Position numbers and translations under genes: made by a program
Shown: in pieces, positions 1 to 9,904 of the stretch
Position numbering within the stretch: the first letter of the stretch is position 1
Layout of the letters: every line of letters starts with the position of its first letter
The notes under the pieces: model-generated
What the model was told of the DNA's origin: nothing
Seen by the model: only the letters and a program-made list of their open reading frames with translations
Database searches by the model: none
NCBI GenBank assembly: GCA_029532415.1
Contig: JAQOTA010000058.1
Span: forward strand, 1 to 64,000
Direction of reading: 5' to 3'
Length of the DNA: 64,000 bases
From: Marasmius tenuissimus
Taxonomy: Eukaryota; Basidiomycota; Agaricomycetes; Agaricales; Marasmiaceae

Positions 1-790
1 GGCTACCTTTCGGTCCCAGGTCAGCTCGACCTTCACGTCAACCACTTCGTCAACGCCACAGCTCCGATGCGTGCAGTGAGTACTCCCGCTCATTGCTTCT
101 ATTTTATGATCCTAACTTTCTCTCTTTTAGCCTGCTCTGGGTCGTTCAAAGCTGTATGTTTCAGCTGCGTGCTTCACCCAGAGACATGCGTCCCGTTTCC
201 TGCCGATGACGAGCAGCACCTATCCAACTCGCGAAGTGTCTCTTCTGCGTGCAGAAGAAGCTCTCGTGCGTAATGAGCTGTCCCTCCGAAGAGTTCGACA
301 AGATGAAGGAGCTCTGTGCAGGCTGGGGGGAAAGCAGTGAAGCGGGTATGTGCCTTCTTCTCTTACTTCCTACTGCTCTGATTTCTTTTCTTAGGATGAG
401 CCGTCAATTCGAGGAGATCGCCAACGGTCGGCGCACCGTCGAGAGGCTCATCACCACTCGGAACGACTTGGACACCGAGATCCAACGACTCGCCATCGCG
501 ATGCTGCTCTGGTTGCGAAGCTTCGGGAGTGCTGCCGCGACCCTCGCGACATTCTTCGAGTTCTCTCCCGCAACGACCCCGACTTCCAGCTCAGCATGCC
601 GACTATCATGCAGTTGTGCTCGGTTTTTGGATGGGACTTTTCTGAACTCCCCGAACCTCTTCAGTTCGGTCGGCACACAGATGGCACTCCTTATCTGCGG
701 AACCAGGCTCAGGGTGACGTTCTGATGATTCCATCTACCTCCGAGTTTCCCACTGGAACTCCCGCTCCGTTGCTGGTCCTTCCCGTGTAA
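1..790 (+). pseudogene. Partial coiled-coil protein gene with a frame break, 5' end outside window
   Basis: I do not recognise this protein. A continuous reading can be built from exon 1-75, an intron with GTGAGT and TTTAG ends (76-130), exon 131-315, a second intron (316-394, donor GTGCAG, acceptor TTAG) and a last exon from 395. Residues after the second intron look like coiled coil (SRQFEEIANGRRTVERL). Around base 500 the convincing reading jumps by one base into another frame, which then runs through VAKLRECCRDPRDILRVL to a stop at 788-790. No intron fits there, so I read it as a one-base loss in a decayed copy, or a sequencing error. The gene runs opposite to the retroelement and carries the block's motif at 284-291. 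An alternative donor at 346 gives in-frame stops. Confidence 0.4.
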
Positions 791-1571
791 GTCCTCTTTT
801 TCTTATCTTCTTCACCACCTCGACTGATTTCATTTTCTCAGAAGGGTGGCCTTTTGTTCTCTCTTGATTAATATAGTTTTCGTCTTCAGATCTATCCGGG
901 TACTTATGTACCATATATCTTGAGTAGTTTATAGTCCCCTGGACTTAAAATTTGTGTATTCTCTAATCTTTCGTCCCTATGGGACTTATAAATTTTATTC
1001 TTATCCTGTCTTTCATTCTGGTGTGATCCTAAGTCTTGAGCCTCAAAAGCCCTTCAGCTTTAAGTTCATTGTGACGCTTCCGAAACTTGAAAATCTATCA
1101 AGCCGAGGCGTACGAGTTGTTTTCTTTTCTGTTCCCATTCATTACTTCTGTCTTCCGAGCTTTGCTCTGCCGATGGCTAGAGCTTCCGAAGCTCGGTTTT
1201 ATCATCCTTGTGGTTCAGAGCCACTCTGTTCAGGCACCTCCGAACTGTCAAATGCGCTCAAATTCTCAAGGTCAAATTATTTGACTCCGAGGGCGCTTAT
1301 TCGTTGAAATCGCAAAATCTTAGTCCCTCTCCCCCAAAGCAAAAGAAATCAACGTCCCCGTTGATAGGCAGTTTACCCATTGTTCCGGACTCGCAAAATT
1401 TTCTTCACTTCGGAGGGACCAGATCCCTAAAATCCCGACGCCCATGTGCTTCCGAGGTATAAAAGACTGGCTACATTCGCCTTGTCTGCCCATCGACACA
1501 CAGTCGTTCTCTTGCCCATCATTTCCTGCGAATTTTGTCCTTCCCAATCTCATCTCCCATCTTTTTGCCAC
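791..1571. other. Spacer with motif copies and promoter of the next gene
   Basis: No convincing coding frame. The first part is A+T-rich and pyrimidine-rich, as expected for a 3' flank. Between about 1,075 and 1,460 there are several copies of the dispersed motif (1,184, 1,285, 1,408, 1,450). The end of the interval serves the gene that starts at 1,572. Confidence 0.5.
1458..1465 (+). promoter_or_regulatory. TATA box directly after a motif copy
   Basis: TATAAAAG lies 107 nt before the start codon at 1,572, a normal spacing for a fungal TATA promoter. It abuts a TTCCGAGG copy at 1,450-1,457 with no gap, so the dispersed motif could act as an upstream element here. The promoter role is inferred from position only. 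Confidence 0.5.
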
Positions 1572-2946
1572 ATGTCTGCCAAACCTCCTGGACGTCGTAC
1601 CATCGGTGGCGGCACTGCTGCCTCCGAAGGTGCTTTTATGCCATTCGATCCTGACACTTATGCTGCTACTCTGCGAGAGAAGATGAACGATGTTAAGGAC
1701 GCCATCTCCACCAAATCCAAGTTCGGCCCCATGATCGCCACCGACTTGGCTACTTTCTTGGTACGTTTATCATATTCTTTTCTGCTTTTCTTTCTAATTA
1801 ACTTCTTTGCTTTTTACAGACTCACCCTATCATGGCCGCCGAACTTGCTGCCAATGACAAGGCTCTGATCATGTTCCGCAGCGCCGTGGATTATGTTCTC
1901 CTGGTCTCTGCGGAACTGCCTGCTTTCTCTCTTCCCGCCAACTTCGACAAGGTTCAGTCGTTCGCTACCCATGTTCAGAAGTTGGCCAACAACTTGGAGA
2001 AAGAGAAGGAAAAAGCCGAGAAGGAGAAAGAGAAGGCTTCTACCATCTCCCGCAAGCGTCGCACCGTAAGTATCTTTTACACTTCCGAGGCTTGCTCGCT
2101 CCTCATCCTCTACTTCAGAGGTCCAACCCCAAGTCTCCTGCCACAGTTGAAGACGACGATGTCTCCGACGGAGACCTTATTGACCTTCAGGGCGACACTA
2201 AGGTATGTGATCCCCTGTTCGTTTCCTCTCTTCTTCTCATGTTACATCCATTCCTCAGATGGTCGATGGCGGCAACGTTGAAGGTCTCCAGGCCAGCATT
2301 CACGCTGTCCCCGACATTGAAATTGTCGCCGGTCCCGTACGTGTTTGGCCCTGAACCACTTCCGAAGCTTGTTTCTGACCATCCTGGATTCTCAGAAGAA
2401 AAGTTCCAACATCCGCGGTGCTACAGTAAGCCTTCCTTATGATGCTATCCCTGGCATTTGCACCGAGTCGAACGCATACTCAAAGGCGATCTATTACATC
2501 TCTAAGGCTCGCGGCAAGCTTCCTGCATTCAAGAAGACCCGCATTGAACCTGCTTTCAGCAATCTTCAAGCCGAATCTCCTGGTGCGCTCGTCTTTCCTC
2601 TTCCTCTAGACACATTCTCAATCTCTGATATTCAGCTGAGGCCCTCGAGCGTATTACCGAAGGACAACAAGTCGACCGTTTTGCTTCCCTGGTGCCCTTC
2701 TTGAACTTAGAGGCTCTAGAGGCTCCGACCTATCTGTCGATCGCCAACTTCCTCAAGTCCGAGCTCAACACTCTCGCACACGCTACTAAGTACTATAGCG
2801 GCCAGTATTCCTTCGTTCAGAAGCAGTTGGAAGAGGTCAACCGAATTCATCTTTCCAAGATGGGGCTGAACGGCAACGCCTCCGAAGCGGTTGTCCACCC
2901 TGCCTCCGAAGCAACTGCTAGCTCCTCCAACACTTCCGCTGCGTAG
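1572..2946 (+). CDS. Unknown protein with coiled coil, plus-strand neighbour of the retroelement
   Basis: I do not recognise a family. Six exons keep one open frame: 1572-1760, 1820-2065, 2119-2202, 2259-2336, 2396-2582 and 2636-2946. Introns are 51-59 nt with GTACGT, GTAAGT, GTATGT or GTGCGC donors and CAG acceptors. A further 60 or 81 nt in-frame intron starting at 2,427 is possible. The protein, about 290 residues, begins MSAKPPGRRTIGGG. It has a charged helix (EKEKEKAEKEKEKAS), then RKRR, an acidic stretch, a predicted helical half (TYLSIANFLKSELNTLAHAT) and a Ser/Ala-rich tail with ASEA. No signal peptide or membrane segment. The dispersed motif occurs in exons (1,622, 2,881, 2,905) and in introns (2,083, 2,360). 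The intact frame and its own TATA box suggest a live accessory gene of the transposon block. Confidence 0.65.
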
Positions 2947-3741
2947 TATATAGACTCTAGACCGTCGTGTAGACCTAGATACACAACTGTGAATGCATCA
3001 CTGGACTCAAAAGGAGTCCTTCTATCCATATAATCCCCAAAATCCTGAATTTCTAAAATGCCTATTTTCTCGAGTGGTTTCGACTCGCGGAACCTTGCAC
3101 GGCTCATATCTCTATGAGTTCTTATCCATACAAGTCCGAATTCAGCACTATTTTGTAGAGAATTTTCTCCTCTTTCCGATGAGACCTTCAGCCCCATCAA
3201 AATCGCAGTTTTCGGCGCTTAATATCCAAATTACTCTCGCTCGCGCGAGGTCGCATCCTCGCCAAAATGCGAAATATGTAGGATACGCAGAATTTGAATC
3301 CGCATTCGCTCCCAAGGAGAGCGCCCATCATTTCTATGGTTCCCACGGCTAGAAACAGTATATACGCTCTAGCGCGCTCAGTTTTGGTCGCACCGATTTT
3401 GTCCCCAGATGTGAACGCGATCAGAGAAGCCCTGGCTTTTCCGCACGTTTCTACTACTATAGATCCTTGGTAGGATCAACGGTTAGGCCTGCAGAAGCGA
3501 TCTAAGGCCACAGAAGTTCCCACAGTACGCAAGTACTAGCCACAGAAAGCCCTCATCTGCCGGAGCCCAAATCCAATGCTAACTTCTTCCTAGGCCTTCT
3601 AGAAGGCTCACAATCGCGAGATCATTTTCAAAATTTTGACACCCGAAAATTTTCTCGCAAATGCTTCAAATCATCCAGAAATCCACTTTTTAAATTTTCG
3701 ATTTATTCATGATCACATAACCACCACCCCAACGCTCTCGC
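2947..3741. other. A+T-rich spacer, candidate 3' LTR side of the retroelement
   Basis: No coding frame is supported. The stretch lies downstream of pol in the retroelement's direction, so a 3' LTR is expected here. On the minus strand a purine run at 3,721-3,730 is followed by TGTGATCATG, which could open an LTR, but I found no matching copy on the right side. The dispersed motif is absent from about 3,360 to 3,740. Confidence 0.35.
3721..3730 (-). other. Candidate polypurine tract of the retroelement
   Basis: Read on the minus strand, GGGGTGGTGG lies just after the pol stop codon. That is the position where Ty3/gypsy elements prime plus-strand DNA. A TG dinucleotide follows three bases later. 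Support is position and composition only. Confidence 0.35.
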
Positions 3742-6700
3742 TCAGCCCCACTTAGGCATCCGCGAAATCAGAATCTCTATGGGTACACATATCCTCTTAT
3801 TCATGCCTCTGTTGCTGGATATCCAGAAGTTAGCCTGTGCCACAACCTTTTCTGTCGGTCTTATGGTTCGTTTAGATTTTCTAGGCTCTTCTGAGGCTAG
3901 ATCTTCTTCTCCTTCAGCCTCCGAAGCAACATCCGGCACTTCATCATCTTCATAGGTCTCAAAGTCTCCTCGAAGAGATGGAAGGTTAGGGAAGGCATAG
4001 TCCGTACCATCCCTACTACCATCTTCCTCTTCTTCGATTAATTCGTCCAATCTCTCTTTAGAAATGTCTATCAATTCTTGGATATTCTCCGGCAAGCCTA
4101 TAGGTTTATACCGCGAAACATGGGGTAATACCCTGAACGCAGCAACCTTGCCTCGGAGGACCGTGCCATCCATTTGCGCCAGAATGTACGAACCTCCGCG
4201 GGTCCTTCTTATTACAATCAGGGGCCCTAGGTATCTTGGATACATCTTTCTATCCAAGCTCATTTCTATAGGTGAATTCCGCACCTGTACCAACGTTCCA
4301 GGAGCGAAATTATAATTCCTTAATCTGTTCTGGTGCTGCTTTTCAAACTGCCGAAGTGCCTGTCGCTTGTTGGCGTCCACCCTAGTAATCATCTCCTCCA
4401 CATGGGTTCGGTGTTTAGCCAAAGCCACGGCTCGAAAGCCCAGTAGCTCCCCATAAGTGAGAATGCGTTCAGGTGTCCTTACTAACCAAGTAGACTCAAC
4501 TATATCCAACGGTAGTATCGGTTCCGCACCAGTTACTAAGAAGTAGGGCGAGCATCCGAGGCCCCGACGAGCAGTTACCCTGTCAGCCCATAGTACTGGT
4601 TTCAAAAACCACCACCACTTCTTCAGATCATCATTAGTAGCCCGTACTAACGCTTCTCTTATAATCAGATGTGCTCTCTCAATCTTTCCATTCGCAGGGG
4701 AGTTGTACGGCGAGATTTTGATCCCTCGTATACCATACTTCTCTTCTACCCACTTTAGAACATTCGTCATCTGAGGAGCATTGTCCGACACTATTTCTTC
4801 AGGACATCCCCAGCGACAAATGATATCTTCAAATAGCCATTCCCCAATGCTCCGAGCTGATTCTCTCTTCACCGCTCGTGCTTCGGGCCAACTACTAAGC
4901 GCACATCTTCCGTGTATAATGTTTTGACACCCGTTGCTGGCAGGTGTCATCTTCATAACATCAATATGGATCTTTTGGAATAATGAAGGTGTATAAGTCA
5001 AGGTCGGAGGCAGTTTCTGAAGTGTCATGGTGCGCTCCTGGCAGGTTTTGCACGATTTGATGAACCATTCTACATCTCCCTCGATGTCAGGCCACCAGAA
5101 CCTCTTGTCTATGAGGTCCATTGTCGCATATAAACCCTTATGCCCACATTTATCATGAGCTGCCGACATCATCCACACCCTTTTCTCTTTGCTCACTATC
5201 AGCTTGTGCTGACCAGTGCCGTCCAGATTCAACTTATACATCCTATCGTCGTACAAAGCATAACGACTACACTTCGCGATGAACTTCTGCTTAGCCGACT
5301 TAGGCATGTGCAGCGAGTTCGAAAGCGGGTGCTCTAAGTACTTCCTAATCTTCAGAAGCTCATAATCTTGGTTCTTTGCGTATTCAGATCTATGATCCTC
5401 CGAGTACGGATTTTCATCGATCCATTCTTGCGTTGGCTGTGGAGGGACTACCCAGTAATTACCGAAGCATTCCATCACCTCCGAGCCAAACTGTCGCATA
5501 TGATCCTGGACCTGACAAGTCCAAACTCGCGCATCTTCTTCCGCTGCCTGCAACTCGTCTCTGAAATCCTCTTCCGAAGTAGCCAGCTTGAACAAATACC
5601 CTCCTCGAGCATCGATAGTATGCTTATACTCGTCGAAGTCATAGGGAAACGAAGATTCTCCCTCCCCCAAAGTAAATGGAATAGGTTCTCTGTCGTCTTC
5701 ATCCCAAGCCGCATCCTCTTCTTCCCTTCCCCGAGGCGTTTCTATGCCTCCGGGCGGTGGTCGAGATAATCCATCCGGTCCATGTGTAGCTCCTTTGACA
5801 TGTACTAACTCGAATTTGTACTTCCGAATCTCTTCAATCCATCTATTGATCGTAGCATTAGGTCCACAGCTCGGATTATCCAACATTCCTTTAATATAGC
5901 TGGCATCCGTTTCAACTAATAACGGTCGACATCCATATGTCTGGTAGAATGTGGCCTGTAAGGCGATTTTTAAACCGAATAGTTCTCTCTTAGGCTGTGA
6001 AAACCTGGCCTCTCGTTCATTCAGAGGTATAGATCCGAACCAGTTGTAATGCCTCTTCTTCGGGTTGTCTGGGTCCACTTGATATAGAATGAAACCAACA
6101 GCCTGCCACGAAGTGTCGACTGACAATACCAATCCATTCGGATTGTTAACATCAATGGGTCGAAGCGCTGGGGCCTTCCGAATTGCTTCTTTCAAAACCT
6201 CGACAGCCTCAAACTCTTCTTCACCCATCTCGAAAGCAACCGACTTAGAAGTCAACCGATTCAGAGGTCTAGTAATCTTAGCATAATCCTTAATAAACTG
6301 CCTCAGTTGAACCGCCGTCCCCAAGAAGGACTTAATATCCGTCTTATCGCGGAACTTGTGAGGGTCCCACGACAGGATAGTATTTGCGAACTTTTCCATT
6401 GGCTTTTCTCCTTCATACGAACATCTGTGTCCGAGTACATCTCCTTCTGAGACACAGAGGAACGCTTTGGTACCGGAGAAAGTGACTCCGCAGTACTTCA
6501 TTCTTTGACAGATCCGATTCACATTCTGGAAATGCTCCCATACGAACCTCCGAATTCCTGGATTTCCTGGTATTGTCTCGTATTCCCCTGGTTTCCCAGG
6601 TATCTCGTAACGAGTCGGAGGCCCTTTAATAGGCACATCATCCACATAAGGTCTAGTAATATAAGGAATCTCATCCCTAAGGATGTATGTAACATCATCG

Positions 6701-8415
6701 TGAAATATGGGTACCGAGTTCGTCCAGCCCATAGGTAATTTCACTAGTCTATGAGGTCCGAAGGGCGTTTGGAAAGTCGTTAAGTCTCTTGAGTCTTCAT
6801 CAATGAGGCGTTCATCATACCCCACATAGATATCTAGGAGACCAATGCACGACCGCCCAGAAAAAGCTGCTGCCACTTCCGCAGTTGCTGGAGGAATGCC
6901 CGAATACTGAATAGTCACAGCGTTCAAGGGTTCCAAGCTATGCACAAGTCGGAGGCTCTTTCCATCCTTCTTAAGAACACAAAACCATTTCGATCGATAC
7001 GAGGAACTCGAAGGTTCATAGACCCCCGCATTAATCTTATCTTTAATAATGCCACATACTTGTTCGAAAATCCCGGGTGGGATTGGTATGTTTCTCTCTA
7101 CCCAAGGTGTGTGGGGTAGAACCGGAAACTTGACCGGTGGGAAGAAGTCGGTTCTGAACGATCCCCCTTCCTCCGGACTCCATGCAAACGCAGACTCATG
7201 CACCATCATCAGATAGTGCATCAATTTACGCTCCTCTTTCCATAAAAACTCTTCCGCATGGTTCTGATCTATGATGGCTTTTCTTTCTTCAGTGTATCGG
7301 CCTGTCGGTTGGAATTCAGGAGGGTGAATAGGCAGTTCAGGTAGGTCCGCCAGTGGATCCCCTTCAATATTCCTTTCCACTCTGAACTCTCCCGGCAGCG
7401 GAGCCTTGACAGGTTTTACCTTTAGGGCAACCGGTTTGTATTTCCCAAACACCGACTTCACAGTTTGTAGGTCTTCGGAGCCCAGTTCAAACTGCGAGAA
7501 TACCTCGGCGACATTAGCCTCCGAGCCACCTTTTTCGCAAATCTGATCCATGGTTTCAAACATCCGAAGCACCTTCCCGACTCCAGCACTGTTATCTGGA
7601 TGTCGCAACCATCCGTAGACAAGAATCTGATGCAGAGTATCATTACTCACGAACTCCGTTAATTCCTCACCGTCCAACTGACACCCCTCAAACTGCATAT
7701 GCTCTTTTCTAATTTCTTTTATTTGTTCAAAGACCCTCCCTAAGTCACTGAGTTCTGAAAGTAACGTCGAAAACAGGTTAGGTAGCTGGCCGGGCTTGGA
7801 TTCCCGTTGTTTCCGAGCCGCAAGCTCTCGAATAATGATTTTCGCTAGCTCGCCCTCGAATCCAGTCTTGGAGGGGTCAGTCCCAAGGTTTCGTTCAAAA
7901 GCATCTATCAGTTCTGTTTGTCCGTAGTCCGATATGAAATCTAAGACGTCCATAAGTTTTCTCCAGGCTCCGAGCTTTCTAATCTCGAACCTTCTTAGTC
8001 TATCAAGTTCCTTTGGGAATTTCTTTGAAAATACAGCTTTGTACTTTGATCTAGGGACAGTACTAGGCCGAGACACCATCTTCCGAGGCGGTGGTCCTTT
8101 CCTCTCAGGTAGTGGTCTCTGCATGTACGAGGAGACAGTCCGCTTCGGAGGTTCCCGATCCAGACTCTCACGCCAAGTACTATATACACACTTTCCATCC
8201 TCGATGGTTTGGTTGACGTACGCATCGAGCATTTCTGCTGCTTCAGCTTCCTCTGGCTCGGAGGCCAACATAAATGCTTCCGCAAGCTCTCTATCATCAA
8301 ATTTTCTCTGATCTGGAATCTTGACTTTCGTTATATGGACTTGCCCAGCTTCATCCGCTTCGAGTACTACGGCCACCTCTCCCTGATCTGGGATCAGTTC
8401 ATCAAGGTATCGTGA
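3742..8415 (-). CDS. pol: Ty3/gypsy-type Pol: reverse transcriptase, RNase H, integrase
   Basis: This is the polymerase polyprotein of an LTR retrotransposon, about 1,550 residues with an uninterrupted frame. Visible in order: an N-terminal region of about 400 residues with no known motif; reverse transcriptase with first aspartate in LLDIYVGYDE and YVDD near residue 577; Ty3-type RNase H from VLSVDTSWQAVGFILYQ; integrase HHCC zinc finger (HDKCGHKG to CKTCQERT); integrase core D (HIDVMKM), D (VSDNAPQ) and E (NGKIERAH); then a GPY/F-like module (PRYLGPLIVIRRTRGGSYIL). No chromodomain seen. The frame has no ATG until about 8,271; it is open back to an AAATTTT slippery site at 8,415-8,421 in the end of the protease gene, in the -1 frame, so it is probably made only by frameshifting. 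All catalytic residues are present, so the copy may be active. Confidence 0.92.
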   Translation of the reverse strand, partial: SRYLDELIPDQGEVAVVLEADEAGQVHITKVKIPDQRKFDDRELAEAFMLASEPEEAEAAEMLDAYVNQTIEDGKCVYSTWRESLDREPPKRTVSSYMQRPLPERKGPPPRKMVSRPSTVPRSKYKAVFSKKFPKELDRLRRFEIRKLGAWRKLMDVLDFISDYGQTELIDAFERNLGTDPSKTGFEGELAKIIIRELAARKQRESKPGQLPNLFSTLLSELSDLGRVFEQIKEIRKEHMQFEGCQLDGEELTEFVSNDTLHQILVYGWLRHPDNSAGVGKVLRMFETMDQICEKGGSEANVAEVFSQFELGSEDLQTVKSVFGKYKPVALKVKPVKAPLPGEFRVERNIEGDPLADLPELPIHPPEFQPTGRYTEERKAIIDQNHAEEFLWKEERKLMHYLMMVHESAFAWSPEEGGSFRTDFFPPVKFPVLPHTPWVERNIPIPPGIFEQVCGIIKDKINAGVYEPSSSSYRSKWFCVLKKDGKSLRLVHSLEPLNAVTIQYSGIPPATAEVAAAFSGRSCIGLLDIYVGYDERLIDEDSRDLTTFQTPFGPHRLVKLPMGWTNSVPIFHDDVTYILRDEIPYITRPYVDDVPIKGPPTRYEIPGKPGEYETIPGNPGIRRFVWEHFQNVNRICQRMKYCGVTFSGTKAFLCVSEGDVLGHRCSYEGEKPMEKFANTILSWDPHKFRDKTDIKSFLGTAVQLRQFIKDYAKITRPLNRLTSKSVAFEMGEEEFEAVEVLKEAIRKAPALRPIDVNNPNGLVLSVDTSWQAVGFILYQVDPDNPKKRHYNWFGSIPLNEREARFSQPKRELFGLKIALQATFYQTYGCRPLLVETDASYIKGMLDNPSCGPNATINRWIEEIRKYKFELVHVKGATHGPDGLSRPPPGGIETPRGREEEDAAWDEDDREPIPFTLGEGESSFPYDFDEYKHTIDARGGYLFKLATSEEDFRDELQAAEEDARVWTCQVQDHMRQFGSEVMECFGNYWVVPPQPTQEWIDENPYSEDHRSEYAKNQDYELLKIRKYLEHPLSNSLHMPKSAKQKFIAKCSRYALYDDRMYKLNLDGTGQHKLIVSKEKRVWMMSAAHDKCGHKGLYATMDLIDKRFWWPDIEGDVEWFIKSCKTCQERTMTLQKLPPTLTYTPSLFQKIHIDVMKMTPASNGCQNIIHGRCALSSWPEARAVKRESARSIGEWLFEDIICRWGCPEEIVSDNAPQMTNVLKWVEEKYGIRGIKISPYNSPANGKIERAHLIIREALVRATNDDLKKWWWFLKPVLWADRVTARRGLGCSPYFLVTGAEPILPLDIVESTWLVRTPERILTYGELLGFRAVALAKHRTHVEEMITRVDANKRQALRQFEKQHQNRLRNYNFAPGTLVQVRNSPIEMSLDRKMYPRYLGPLIVIRRTRGGSYILAQMDGTVLRGKVAAFRVLPHVSRYKPIGLPENIQELIDISKERLDELIEEEEDGSRDGTDYAFPNLPSLRGDFETYEDDEVPDVASEAEGEEDLASEEPRKSKRTIRPTEKVVAQANFWISSNRGMNKRICVPIEILISRMPKWG

Positions 8416-9893
8416 AAATTTCCAGCCTCCTCCGAAGAGTAGTTATTATCTTGAGGCTGTTCCTTATCGCTTTCCGTTTCCTCTGCAGATTGCTGTTCCT
8501 CCGAGGGTCGTCCCATGTCTTTCAGGGTGTGCTCAGTCCTCCGAGGCACTATTTTCTTACCCTGTCCCCTCGGATATGTTCCTATTGTTGACCTCTGTCC
8601 TGAGTTAGGGCACCGGATGGTCAATTCCTGATACCCATCGGCATAGTTGTGAATTTGTGATTCTGTTAATACGTCAAATGGCCGTCCTAGTAGCACTTTG
8701 TACGGTGCGCTATCTAAGATGTGCAGTTGCAAGTAGAATGTCAAGTCGCCGAAGCGGAAAGGCACATTACGAGCCAGTCCCCTCGTCTTCTTCAACTGTC
8801 CATTTGCTCCCTGCATATGAATAACCGTGTCTGGGTCCCAATGTACACCGAGCCCAACAGCGACCATCATATCCATGGCAATGATCTGCGACCCGCTATC
8901 CAAGATGCTTTCTACCTCATCCGATTGGTTGATTTTAGGATATACCGACCTCAGTGCATCCGAGGTGCTCGCGACAATAATGATCTTGCTGCGGTCGCTC
9001 GACTCTATATCTTGTCGAAACACTTCGGTAATGTCCTTCTGAACCACCGCCCCGGCGGGCAAATCTCCGACTGCGACCTTCAGAACCTCGAACTGTTCAT
9101 CCAGGTCCATATCAGATACTTGAACAACGTACGACGCTTCCGTGCCAATCACTTTCTCAACTTTCTCAACGTCCTCGGAGGCAATCTCCTGAATAAAAGA
9201 TTCCACCGAAGTACGTTGAATGGCTCGATTTCGAGCTTTGCGTTGGAAGATCTTCTTAACTCCTGGTGAAATGGCTAGCAACTCTTCCTGCGTCACAGAA
9301 AGCTCTTGCTTCATCATCCTCTCCACGATTTCTTCCTCCACATCCGTGGACTTAATAATTGTCCTTTTGGGTGCTTCCGAAGCGCCCGGACCTTGCGGCC
9401 TGTGTGGTCCCTTCGAAAGTCTTAGGGTATCCGTGTTCGGGGTGACATGACGAACATTCCCCGCAACATCGCTAATGGAGACGACGTGATCTCTGGGTAT
9501 AGCCGGTCTGGTTACAGCCGGTACATCGTCAAAAGGTCGTTTCACCGAAGGAGGTGGCATAGTCACTGGGGTCGCGTCCTTATCTCGCCCAGTCCTTCCT
9601 CCTACGGGGTTTACACTTACAGATTCCTCGGGGGGTTCATCCTCCTCATCTGAAGATGCATGGGTATCAATTGTCGGTACAACCGCTCTAATCTCCCTAC
9701 GCTTCGGAGGCGGTGTATTAGGTCGAACAGAAACAGAAACCTCAGGCTCAGAAATTCTAACTTGTTTTTGTGGTTTTTCTTTATTTTCTTGCTTCCGCTT
9801 CCACTCTCTAATAGCTCGTGGGGCTGGGGGTATTACTACCTGTGGAACCTCCGGAGTCACAGAACTCTTCCGAGGTGAGCTTCTGCGCTCCAT
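8394..9893 (-). CDS. pro: Retroelement aspartic protease in its own reading frame
   Basis: This 499-residue frame carries the retroviral-type aspartic protease that would cut the Gag and Pol polyproteins. The active-site motif is ESILDSGSQIIAMD and a later LLGRPFDVL matches the second conserved part of the fold. The first 200 residues are charged, Pro-rich and probably disordered. The ATG at 9,893 lies 11 nt past the gag stop. The same frame is entered by a -1 shift at the A AAA AAC site in the last gag codons, so the product is probably a Gag-Pro fusion and the ATG may be unused. Having protease in a separate frame from both gag and pol is unusual for Ty3/gypsy elements, which mostly fuse it to Pol. 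Confidence 0.85.
   Translation of the reverse strand: MERRSSPRKSSVTPEVPQVVIPPAPRAIREWKRKQENKEKPQKQVRISEPEVSVSVRPNTPPPKRREIRAVVPTIDTHASSDEEDEPPEESVSVNPVGGRTGRDKDATPVTMPPPSVKRPFDDVPAVTRPAIPRDHVVSISDVAGNVRHVTPNTDTLRLSKGPHRPQGPGASEAPKRTIIKSTDVEEEIVERMMKQELSVTQEELLAISPGVKKIFQRKARNRAIQRTSVESFIQEIASEDVEKVEKVIGTEASYVVQVSDMDLDEQFEVLKVAVGDLPAGAVVQKDITEVFRQDIESSDRSKIIIVASTSDALRSVYPKINQSDEVESILDSGSQIIAMDMMVAVGLGVHWDPDTVIHMQGANGQLKKTRGLARNVPFRFGDLTFYLQLHILDSAPYKVLLGRPFDVLTESQIHNYADGYQELTIRCPNSGQRSTIGTYPRGQGKKIVPRRTEHTLKDMGRPSEEQQSAEETESDKEQPQDNNYSSEEAGNFHDTLMN
8415..8421 (-). promoter_or_regulatory. Candidate -1 frameshift site, protease to pol (A AAT TTT)
   Basis: In the protease frame the bases read GGA AAT TTT, a canonical X XXY YYZ heptamer, seven codons before the stop. 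Slipping back one base enters the pol frame with no stop. About 17 nt downstream a perfect 6 bp hairpin, CTGATC with loop CCA and GATCAG (8,397-8,383), could stimulate slippage. The spacing is longer than the usual 5-9 nt, so the stimulator is uncertain. Confidence 0.6.
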
Positions 9894-9904
9894 CCTTGGT
9901 CGTT

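Noticed and set aside
3408..3719. 312 bp solo LTR (TGTGAACG to GATCACA)
   Set aside because: The ends look plausible (TG and CA), but no second copy exists in the window and the ends are not inverted repeats of useful length.
8271..8376. GTG at 8,376 as the pol start codon
   Set aside because: The frame is open further back to a slippery heptamer, and fungal nuclear genes rarely start at GTG. Frameshifting fits better.
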